From positions 1-10,831 of the forward strand of contig PQAI01000201.1 of assembly GCA_003105245.1 (NCBI GenBank): a DNA stretch of 10,831 bases, given 5' to 3'. The position numbers were made by a program, and so were the translations under genes. Source of the DNA: Betaproteobacteria bacterium. GTDB taxonomy: Bacteria; Pseudomonadota; Gammaproteobacteria; Burkholderiales; Usitatibacteraceae. Each line of letters starts with the position of its first letter. The stretch's first letter is position 1. Shown piece by piece: positions 1-6,700 of the stretch. The notes under the pieces are model-generated. The model made no database searches. It was not told the DNA's origin and saw only the letters and a list, made by a program, of their open reading frames with translations.

Positions 1-380
1 AGGCCCTTGGCCTCGGCTTCCTCGCGGCTTCGCCCCAGCACCTTCACCTGCGCCAGCGTGAGGTTCGCGGTGATGCTCATGTGCGGGAAGAGCTCGAAGT
101 TCTGGAACACCATGCCGATGTGGGCGCGCAGCTTCGGCAGGTTCGTGCGGGGATCGCCCACGGAGACGCCGTTCACGAAGATCTCGCCCTTCTGGAAGGG
201 CTCGAGGCCGTTGACCGCCTTGATGAGCGTGGACTTGCCCGACCCCGAGGGGCCGCAGACCACCACGACCTCGCCCTTGGCCACGCGCGTCGTGCAGTCC
301 TTCAGCACCTGGAAGGTCCCGTACCACTTGCTCACGGCTCGCAGGTCGATCATGGGACGGGACGGCTCGGGGCTGCTCAT
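1..380 (-). CDS. gltL: Glutamate/aspartate ABC importer, ATP-binding subunit (partial, C-terminus missing)
   Basis: This is the cytoplasmic ATPase that powers acidic amino acid uptake through the GltJ/GltK channel. The first 126 residues are visible; the rest lies beyond the left edge. The Walker A motif GPSGSGKST is at residues 43-51 and the Q-loop VFQNFELFPH at 91-100. The N-terminal SKWYGTFQVL is typical of the polar amino acid (PAAT) ATPases such as GltL, AatP and GlnQ. The signature motif, Walker B and H-loop are not in the window. The start at 380 is preferred over the in-frame ATG at 353 because only 380 has an AGGAG upstream. That choice gives a short extension (about 9 residues) before the conserved start of the domain. 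It is the last visible gene of gltIJKL, 14 bp after gltK. The family assignment is secure; the exact substrate is inferred from the GltI-type binding protein in the same operon. Confidence 0.93.
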   Translation of the reverse strand, partial: MSSPEPSRPMIDLRAVSKWYGTFQVLKDCTTRVAKGEVVVVCGPSGSGKSTLIKAVNGLEPFQKGEIFVNGVSVGDPRTNLPKLRAHIGMVFQNFELFPHMSITANLTLAQVKVLGRSREEAEAKG

Positions 381-391
381 GGGGAGTGCGG

Positions 392-396
392 CTCCT
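392..396 (-). promoter_or_regulatory. Ribosome binding site of gltL, overlapping the gltK stop
   Basis: AGGAG on the minus strand lies 11 nt before the ATG at 380 and overlaps the gltK stop codon (GATAGGAG). It decides the gltL start in favour of 380 over the ATG at 353, which has no such motif. The overlap suggests that ribosomes finishing gltK help initiate gltL. Confidence 0.6.
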
Positions 397-1078
397 ATCG
401 GGAAACGGCCAGGCGCGCCTGGAGGCGCTTGACGGCCCAGGAGGCCGCGAAGCAGACGAGGAAGAAGACGACGGCCACGAAGAGGTAGAGCTCCACGATG
501 CGGCCCGTGAGCTGCCCGGCCTTGGAGGCCGCCCCGAGGAAGTCCTTGAGCGCCACCACGTAGACGAGGGAGGTGTCCTGGAAGAGGATCACGGCCTGGG
601 TGAGCATCACGGGCAGCATGTTGCGGAAGGCCTGCGGCAGCACGATGTGGACCATCGACTGGCGGTAGTTCATCCCCAGGGCGTAGGCCGCCGAAGGCTG
701 GCCGCGCGGGATCGACTGGATGCCGGCGCGGATGATCTCGGAGTAGTAGGCCGACTCGACCATGATGAAGGCGACCACGGCCGAGGTGAACGGCCCCACC
801 GCCTCGCCCTGCTGCCCCGTGAACTTGGAGACGATCATCGGGGTGAGGAAGTAGAACCAGAAGATCGCCATGATGAAGGGGATGGCGCGGATGAGGTTCA
901 CGAACCCCGCCGCGGGCACCGAAAGCGCCTTCCAGCGCGCCAGGCGCGCCAGGGCGAGGAGGGTGCCGAAGAAGATGCCGCCGGCGAGCGCGATGGCGAA
1001 GAGCTGGAGCGAGGTGAGCATGCCGTCCCACAGCGCCTCGCGGTACTTCCAGACGACGCTCCAGTCCATCTCACCCAT
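395..1078 (-). CDS. gltK: Glutamate/aspartate ABC importer, permease subunit GltK
   Basis: This inner-membrane permease of 227 residues pairs with GltJ to form the channel of a PAAT-family importer. About five hydrophobic helices are visible, at roughly residues 18-45, 57-80, 97-115, 154-176 and 194-216. The cytoplasmic EAA-type loop that docks the ATPase runs from about 113 to 150, with SEIIRAGIQSIPRGQ and a conserved G followed by the LPQAFR segment. The length is normal for GltK (about 220-230). The start at 1078 (MGEMDW) is preferred. An ATG three codons later (1069, MDW) is equally possible, and neither has a strong Shine-Dalgarno sequence. The reading frame stays open far upstream, but that part overlaps gltJ and encodes nothing sensible. 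The gene starts 29 bp after the gltJ stop and is very likely co-transcribed with it. Confidence 0.93.
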   Translation of the reverse strand: MGEMDWSVVWKYREALWDGMLTSLQLFAIALAGGIFFGTLLALARLARWKALSVPAAGFVNLIRAIPFIMAIFWFYFLTPMIVSKFTGQQGEAVGPFTSAVVAFIMVESAYYSEIIRAGIQSIPRGQPSAAYALGMNYRQSMVHIVLPQAFRNMLPVMLTQAVILFQDTSLVYVVALKDFLGAASKAGQLTGRIVELYLFVAVVFFLVCFAASWAVKRLQARLAVSR

Positions 1079-1107
1079 GGGCCGCCCCGGCTCGTTCCCC
1101 GGCCACG

Positions 1108-1875
1108 CTAGTGCCCCCCGCCCTGCGAGATGTAGCCCGGCACCGCGACGCGCTTCTCCAGCGCGCGCATGGCGAGGATCACCGTCATCGTGATCGCGAT
1201 GTAGATGAGCGTGGCGGCGGTGAAGGCCTCGAAGGTCTTGAACGTGTACTCCGAGATCTGGCGGCTCTGCGCGGTGAGCTCGAGCACGCCGATGGTGAGC
1301 GCGGTCGAGGAGTTCTTGAAGATGGTGAGGAACTCCGAGGTCATCGGCGGGATGATGATCCGGTAGGCCATGGGCAGGGTCACGTGCCGGTACACCTGCG
1401 GCAGCGTGAGGCCCATGGCCAGTCCCGCGCTCGTCTGCCCCCGCGGCAGCGACTGGATGCCCGAGCGCACCTGTTCGGCCACGCGCGAGGCGGTGTACAG
1501 GCCCAGGCACAGCACCGCGGCGGTGAACTCCCAGAGGCTGAACTGCGCCGCGAAGGGCAGGGTGAGGAGGTTGGGCATGTCCTGCTTGAGCCAGTCGCCC
1601 CAGTCCTTCGGGATCACCTCCGGCATCACGAAGTACCACAGGAACATCTGCACGAGGAGCGGGATGTTGCGGAAGAGCTCCACGTAGGCCGTGGCCGCCA
1701 GGCGCGCGGCCGCGAGCGGCACGGTTCGCGCCACGCCCACCACCGAGCCCACGGCGAAGGCGATGACCCAGGCGCAGGCGGAGACCGCGAGCGTCCAGAA
1801 GAGCCCCGAGGCGAGCCAGCCGAGGTAGGTCATGCCCCCGGAGGGGGCCTGCTCGAGGAGGACCTTCCAGTCCAT
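1108..1875 (-). CDS. gltJ: Glutamate/aspartate ABC importer, permease subunit GltJ
   Basis: This inner-membrane permease of 255 residues is the partner of GltK. Hydrophobic helices lie around residues 22-48, 64-86, 104-128, 176-198 and 215-237. The EAA-type ATPase-docking loop covers about 134-170 (EQVRSGIQSLPRGQ, then GLTLPQVYRHVTLP). The segment VELFRNIPLLVQMFLWYF at 65-82 is typical of GltJ/AatQ proteins. The extra stretch between helices 2 and 3 (MPEVIPKDWGDWL) makes it longer than GltK, as is usual for GltJ (about 245 residues in E. coli). The ATG at 1875 has no clear Shine-Dalgarno sequence. The gene lies 58 bp downstream of gltI and beyond a terminator-like hairpin, so it is probably expressed by partial read-through from the gltI promoter. 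Confidence 0.94.
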   Translation of the reverse strand: MDWKVLLEQAPSGGMTYLGWLASGLFWTLAVSACAWVIAFAVGSVVGVARTVPLAAARLAATAYVELFRNIPLLVQMFLWYFVMPEVIPKDWGDWLKQDMPNLLTLPFAAQFSLWEFTAAVLCLGLYTASRVAEQVRSGIQSLPRGQTSAGLAMGLTLPQVYRHVTLPMAYRIIIPPMTSEFLTIFKNSSTALTIGVLELTAQSRQISEYTFKTFEAFTAATLIYIAITMTVILAMRALEKRVAVPGYISQGGGH

Positions 1876-1894
1876 TGCGTTCGCGCCGGAAACG

Positions 1895-1918
1895 AAAAGG
1901 GGGCGGTGGCCCGCCCCC
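1895..1918 (-). terminator. Intrinsic terminator-like hairpin between gltI and gltJ (attenuator)
   Basis: On the minus strand a perfect 8-bp stem, GGGGGCGG (1918-1911) with CCGCCCCC (1906-1899), encloses a GCCA loop and is followed directly by TTTT (1898-1895), then C, G and TTT. It begins 15 nt after the gltI stop. A strong GC stem with only four uninterrupted T suggests a leaky terminator. In binding-protein ABC operons such structures commonly keep the binding protein in excess over the membrane subunits, by partial termination or by protecting the 3' end of the upstream mRNA. That role is inferred here. Confidence 0.65.
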
Positions 1919-1933
1919 CGGAGGTCCCTGCGG

Positions 1934-2821
1934 CTATTCCGGCAGGGCCTGGAGCTGGATCGCGGCCTTGAGCAGCGGGCTCATCGGCACGCCCATCACC
2001 TCGCCCGACGGCAGCTTCTCGAGGAACCACTTGTTGTAGATCTTGGCCAGGTCGCCGCTCGCCATGAGGCGCCCGATGGCGCGGCGGATCACGACGCCGA
2101 AGTCCTCGTCGCCCTTGCGGTACATCATCCCGTACGGGTCGTAGGAGAGGTAATCGCCGACGACCTCGTAGTCCTTCGGGCTCTTCGCCTTGGCGATGAG
2201 GCCGTAGAGCAGGATGTCGTCCATGGAGAAGGCGACGGCGCGGCCCGACTCCACCGTGAGGAAGGACTCGCCGTGGTCCTTGGCGTTGAGGAACTTGATG
2301 TTGAGGTTGTCCTTGTCGGAGAGCGCCTTGATGATGCGCTCGTTGGTCGTGCCCTGGGTGACGACGACCGTCTTGTTGCGCAGGTCCTTGTAGGTCTTGA
2401 TCTTCGCGGACTTCTTCACCAGGAGCTTCGTGCCGGTGATGAAGGTGATGGGCGCGAAGCCCACCTGCTTCTGGCGCGTGAGCGTGTTGGTGGTCGATCC
2501 GCACTCCAGGTCGATGGTGCCGTTGGCCATGAGCGGGATGCGCGTCTGCGGGGTGACCGGGTTGTACTTGACGGCGAGCTGCGCGATTCCCAGCTCCTTC
2601 TTCACCTCCTCCACGACCGCGGCGCAGATGTCCATCGAGTAGCCGATGGGCTGCTGCTTGTCGTCGAGGTAGGAGAAGGGGATCGAGGTCTCGCGGTGCC
2701 CGATGGTGATCGTGCCGGAGTCCTTGATCTTCTTGAGCGTCCCCGTGAGCTCCTGCGCGGTGGCCGGGGCCGAGGCGATGACGGCGAGTGCCGCCACGGC
2801 GGCGAGGGTCTTGCGGATCAT
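1934..2821 (-). CDS. gltI: Glutamate/aspartate periplasmic binding protein GltI
   Basis: This 295-residue periplasmic solute-binding protein (SBP family 3) captures L-glutamate/L-aspartate for GltJKL. A Sec signal peptide is clear: MIRK, a hydrophobic core at residues 5-17, then ATA (20-22) before QE, so cleavage is expected after residue 22. The mature protein begins with the family-typical lysine-rich TLKKIKDSGTITIGHRE and contains the ligand-binding segment DLECGSTTNTLTRQKQ at 104-119. VVVTQGTTNE (152-161) and KDHGESFLTVESGRAVAFSMDD (181-202) closely match what is known of E. coli GltI. The ORF is open upstream of 2821, but only the ATG at 2821 gives a normal signal peptide and has a near-perfect Shine-Dalgarno sequence. 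It is the first gene of the importer operon. Homologues in pseudomonads are called AatJ. Preference among Glu, Asp and amides cannot be read from sequence alone. Confidence 0.95.
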   Translation of the reverse strand: MIRKTLAAVAALAVIASAPATAQELTGTLKKIKDSGTITIGHRETSIPFSYLDDKQQPIGYSMDICAAVVEEVKKELGIAQLAVKYNPVTPQTRIPLMANGTIDLECGSTTNTLTRQKQVGFAPITFITGTKLLVKKSAKIKTYKDLRNKTVVVTQGTTNERIIKALSDKDNLNIKFLNAKDHGESFLTVESGRAVAFSMDDILLYGLIAKAKSPKDYEVVGDYLSYDPYGMMYRKGDEDFGVVIRRAIGRLMASGDLAKIYNKWFLEKLPSGEVMGVPMSPLLKAAIQLQALPE

Positions 2822-2828
2822 GGTGGTA

Positions 2829-2834
2829 CCTCCT
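2829..2834 (-). promoter_or_regulatory. Strong ribosome binding site of gltI
   Basis: AGGAGG, a full match to the anti-Shine-Dalgarno core, lies 7 nt before the ATG at 2821. It fixes the gltI start and fits the high expression expected of a periplasmic binding protein. It is by far the best such site in the window. Confidence 0.85.
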
Positions 2835-2884
2835 GGAGGGTCGTCGGTGCCCGCAAGCCGGACGGCCTGGCGAGACGAGCGGCA

Positions 2885-2914
2885 AGGATACTTCCCCGGC
2901 TCGCGCGGTGGCAA
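2885..2914 (-). promoter_or_regulatory. Candidate sigma-70 promoter of gltI
   Basis: On the minus strand TTGCCA (2914-2909, 5 of 6 to the -35 consensus) is followed after 18 nt by TATCCT (2890-2885, 4 of 6 to the -10 consensus). Both lie in the 99-bp gap between the racemase stop and gltI. Transcription would start near 2878, giving a leader of about 55-60 nt that includes the strong ribosome binding site. In DNA this GC-rich a pair with this score and spacing stands out. Activity is not shown, and read-through from the racemase gene is also possible. Confidence 0.4.
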
Positions 2915-2920
2915 ACCGCC

Positions 2921-3634
2921 TCAGCGGGCGAGCGAGAAGTCGACCAGCGCCTCGGCGAGCGCGCGGCTCGCGTCGAGGACGGGGACGGCGGTGGCCGCCC
3001 CCTCGGCCGCGAGGGGAAGCTCCGTGCAGGCGAGGAGCACCGCGTCGGCGCCGCGGGCGGCGAGCGCGCGCACGGCCGCCTCCAGGGGAGCCCGTGCGCC
3101 GGCGGCATCCCCCGCCTTCACCCGCGCGATGGCCGCGTCGACGAGGTCGCGCTGCTCCGCCTCCGTCGGCGCGAGCCATTCGAAGCCGCGGCGCGCGAGG
3201 CGATCGCCGTAGAAGGCCGCGGCGAGCGTCCCGCGCGTGGCGAGCAGCCCCACGCGCAGGGGCGGCACGGGACGACTCGCCAGGGCCTCCACGGCGGCGT
3301 CGGCGATGTGCACGAGCGGGATGCGCACCGAGGCGGCGAGCTCCGCCGCCCAGAAGTGCGCGGTGTTGCAGGCCACGGCGAAGGCCTCGCATCCGGCGGC
3401 CTCGAGCGCCCGCGCGCCCTCGACCATGGCCGGCAGGGGGGAAGGGCCCGCGCCCAGGACGGCGGCGACCCGGTCGGGCACCTGCGGCACGTTCCACACC
3501 ACCACCGGCAGGTGCTCGCGGTCCGCGCCGGCCGGCGTGGCCGCCAGGATCTTCGCCTGCAGGTCGATGGCGGCCGCGGGCCCCATCCCGCCCAGGATCC
3601 CGATGCGGCGGGGAGCGATTTTCTCGTCGGACAT
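2921..3634 (-). CDS. Aspartate/glutamate racemase family protein
   Basis: This is a cytoplasmic, cofactor-independent amino acid racemase of 237 residues in the Asp/Glu racemase superfamily (aspartate racemase, RacX/YgeA-like). The N-terminal RIGILGGMGPAA (10-21) is the hallmark of the aspartate-racemase branch. The two catalytic cysteines, which act as opposed acid/base residues, sit in VACNTAHF (Cys89) and LLACTELPL (Cys203). The length matches the family (about 230-240). The start at 3634 places the GILGGMGP strand about 10 residues in, as usual; there is no clear Shine-Dalgarno sequence. The frame stays open upstream across the whole antisense of the dehydrogenase gene, which is not coding. 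It is likely to interconvert D/L-aspartate or glutamate, which fits its position between a Glu/Asp importer and a glutamate dehydrogenase. Substrate is inferred: some family members act on other amino acids or are broad-specificity. A cell-wall glutamate racemase (MurI) is less likely, because MurI lacks the GGMGP motif. Confidence 0.9.
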   Translation of the reverse strand: MSDEKIAPRRIGILGGMGPAAAIDLQAKILAATPAGADREHLPVVVWNVPQVPDRVAAVLGAGPSPLPAMVEGARALEAAGCEAFAVACNTAHFWAAELAASVRIPLVHIADAAVEALASRPVPPLRVGLLATRGTLAAAFYGDRLARRGFEWLAPTEAEQRDLVDAAIARVKAGDAAGARAPLEAAVRALAARGADAVLLACTELPLAAEGAATAVPVLDASRALAEALVDFSLAR

Positions 3635-3688
3635 TGCGCCATCGTAAACAAGGCGGGGCGTCTTGGGCCAAAATGTCGCCTCCCGGAC

Positions 3689-3717
3689 GCGCGCCGGCGC
3701 GCCCCCACGAGGGGCGC
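3689..3717. promoter_or_regulatory. Two overlapping GC-rich hairpins in the racemase/gdh divergent region
   Basis: GCGCGCCGGCGCGC (3689-3702) is a perfect 14-bp palindrome. GCGCCCC (3699-3705) pairs with GGGGCGC (3711-3717) across a 5-nt loop. The two share 3699-3702, so in single-stranded RNA only one can form. GGACG (3685-3689) and CGTCC (3728-3732) could close an outer stem. The element lies 41-69 nt before the gdh start, probably in its untranslated leader. No T-run follows on either strand, so it is not a plain terminator. It could be a regulator site, a leader structure or simple GC bias. Confidence 0.35.
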
Positions 3718-3757
3718 TCCCGGGCAACGTCCCCGCCACGAAAACAACGAGGTTTCC

Positions 3758-6700
3758 ATGCCCGCGTCGGAGCTGCAGAACAAGCAAGCCCTCCTCGAAT
3801 CCGTCCTTCGCCTCGCCGGACAGCGCCTCCAGGGCGCCGCCGCCGCCCAGGCCCGCGAGTTCCTCACCCTCTACTATGACCAGGTCGACGCCGAGGACCT
3901 CGAGGCGCGCGCGCCGGAGGACCTCTACGGCGCCGGCATGGCGCACCTCGCCTTCGCGCGCCGCTTCGCCACCGGCAGCCCCAAGCTGCGCGTCTACAAC
4001 CCGCGCGTGGACGAGCACGGCTGGGCCAGCCCGCACACGGTGATCGAGATCGTGAACGACGACATGCCGTTCCTCGTCGACTCCGTCACCATGGAGCTGA
4101 ACCGGCAGGGCCACACGCTGCACCTGCTCGTGCACCCGCTCGCCAAGACCGTGCGCGACCGCGAGGGCGAGCTCGCCTCCTTCGCGCCGGCCGGCCGCGA
4201 CGGCGCGCGCGAGTCGCTCATCCACGTGGAGGTCGACCGCGAGAGCGACCCGGCCCGGCTGCAGGCGCTGGCGCAGGGGCTCACCGCGGTGCTCGCCGAC
4301 GTTCGCGCGGCCGTGGAGGACTGGAAGCCGATGCGCGAGGCGATGCAGGCGATCGTGGGCGAGATCGCGAAGCCGCCGCGCGGCCTTGACGCGGCCGACG
4401 CCGAGGAGACGCGCGCCTTCCTCGCCTGGGCGCTCGACGAGAACTTCACCTTCATCGGCTACCGCGAGTACGAGCTCGTCGCCGAGGGCGGCGAGGACCA
4501 CCTCCGGATCGTGCCGCGTTCGGGCCTGGGGGTGCTGCGCGAGCCGCGCCTGGGCGGGGAATCGCAGAGCTTCCGCGAGCTCCCGGCCGCCATCCGGGCG
4601 CTCGCGCGCGAGCCGCGCCTGCTGGTCCTCACCAAGGCCAACTCGCGCTCCACCGTGCACCGCCCGGGCTACCTCGACTACGTGGGCGTGAAGAAGTTCG
4701 ACGCCGCGGGCCGCGTGACCGGCGAGCGGCGCTTCGTGGGCCTGTACACCAGCGCCGCCTACCACGCCGACCCCTCCGACATCCCGCTGCTGCGGCGAAA
4801 GGTGGCGCGAGTCCTCGACCGCGCGGGCTTCCCGGCGGCGAGCCACGGCTACAAGAACCTGCGGGCGCTGCTGCACGCCTATCCGCGAGACGAGCTCTTC
4901 CAGGTGGACGAGGCGACGCTCTTCGAGGTGGCCACGGGCGTGCTGCGCCTGGGCGACCGGCGGCGCACGAGGCTCTTCCTGCGCCGCGACCTCTACGGGC
5001 GCTTCTTCTCCTGCCTCATCTACCTGCCGCGCGAGAACTTCAACACCGACGTGCGCCGCCGCATCGAGCAGATCCTCAAGCGCCGGCTCTCCGGCACGAG
5101 CACCGAATACACGGTGCAGCTCACCGACGCCGTGCTCGCGCGCATCCACATGCTGGTGCGCACGCACCCGAAGGACGAGCCGGCGGCCGACGTCGCGGCC
5201 ATAGAGGCGGAGATCGTCCAGGCCACGCGCCGCTGGGAGGAGGACCTGAAACTCGCGCTGGCCGAGGTCCACGGCGAGGAGCGCGCCAACCCGCTGCTGC
5301 GGCGCTACGCCGCGGCCTTCCCGGTGGCCTACCGCGACACGGTGCCGGCGCGCACGGCGGTGCGCGACATCGGGGTGATCGAGTCGCTCGCCGAGTCGAA
5401 TCCCTTCGCCGTGAGCCTGTACCGGCCCGTGGAGGCGGACGCGCGCACGCTGCGCCTTCGCGTCTACCGCCTGGGCGAGAAGGTGCCGCTGTCGGCGAGC
5501 CTGCCCATCCTCGAGAACATGGGGTTGGAGGCGCTCGACGAGGACGGCTGGCAGGTCGAGCGCGAGGGCGTGCCCCCCGTGTTCATCCACGACTTCGGCC
5601 TGAGGAGCGCGCGCGAGATCGAGCGCGTCGAGGCCGTGAAGGGCATCACCGAGGAGGCGCTCGTCCGGGTGGCGCGCGGGGCCATCGAGAACGACGCCTT
5701 CAACCGCCTGACGCCGGCGGCGGCCATCGCCCCCGACGACGTGGTGGTGCTGCGCGCCTACGCGCGCTACCTGCGCCAGGCGGGCTTCACCTTCAGCCAG
5801 TCCTACATCGCGCAGACGCTGGCGGCGCACCCGGCCATCGTGGCGAAGCTCGTGGCGATCTTCCACGCGCGCTTCGACCCCGCGGCGCCCGGCGACCGCG
5901 AGGCCGCGCAGCAGGGCCTGCACGAGGAGGTGAAGGCGGCCCTGAACGCGGTGGCGAACCTCGACGAGGACCGCATCCTGCGCCGCTTCCTCTACGTGAT
6001 CCGCGCCACGATCCGCACCAACCACTGGGTGCGCGGCGCGGACGGAGGGCGCAAGCACTACCTCGCCCTGAAGCTCGAGAGCGCGAAGGTGCCGGAGCTG
6101 CCCGAGCCCAGGCCGCTCTTCGAGATCTTCGTCTACTCGCCGCGCTTCGAGGCCATCCACCTGCGCGGCGGCAAGGTGGCCCGCGGGGGGCTGCGCTGGT
6201 CCGACCGCCCCGAGGACTTCCGCACCGAGATCCTGGGTCTCATGAAGGCCCAGATGGTGAAGAACGCGGTGATCGTGCCGGTGGGTTCCAAGGGCGGGTT
6301 CGTGCTCAAGGCCGCCCCGCCGGCCTCCGACCGCGAGGCCTACCTGAAGGAAGGCGTGGCCTGCTACCAGGACTTTCTCAGAGGGCTGCTGGACCTCACC
6401 GACAACCTGAAGGGCGGCAAGGTCGTTCCCCCGAGGGACGTGGTTCGCCACGACGCGGACGATCCCTACCTGGTGGTGGCCGCGGACAAGGGAACGGCGG
6501 CCTTCTCGGACTACGCCAACGCGGTGAGCGCCGAGTACGGCCACTGGCTCGCCGACGCCTTCGCGTCCGGCGGCAGCGCCGGCTACGACCACAAGAAGAT
6601 GGGCATCACGGCCCGCGGCGCGTGGGAAAGCGTGAAGCGCCATTTCCGCGAGATGGGCGTGGACACGCAGTCGCAGGACTTCACCGTCGCCGGCGTCGGC

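Noticed and set aside
1079..1639. Upstream part of the gltK frame, open through gltJ on the same strand.
   Set aside because: The translation resembles no permease and lies wholly within gltJ in another frame; GltK is complete from 1078.
2905..2919. Short hairpin just after the racemase stop (GCGGT, 5-nt loop, ACCGC, minus strand) as a possible terminator.
   Set aside because: The stem is only 5 bp and no T-run follows. It overlaps the candidate gltI -35 box and is expected by chance in this GC content.
3665..3680. A GG-N10-GC pair upstream of gdh as a possible sigma-54 promoter.
   Set aside because: Apart from the GG and GC cores it matches only about half of the sigma-54 consensus, and such pairs are frequent in GC-rich DNA.
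1832..3757. The dehydrogenase frame is open upstream to 1832, suggesting an N-terminal extension of about 640 residues.
   Set aside because: This stretch is antisense to gltI and the racemase and translates to biased, featureless sequence. The dehydrogenase has family-normal length from 3758, where a ribosome binding site is present.
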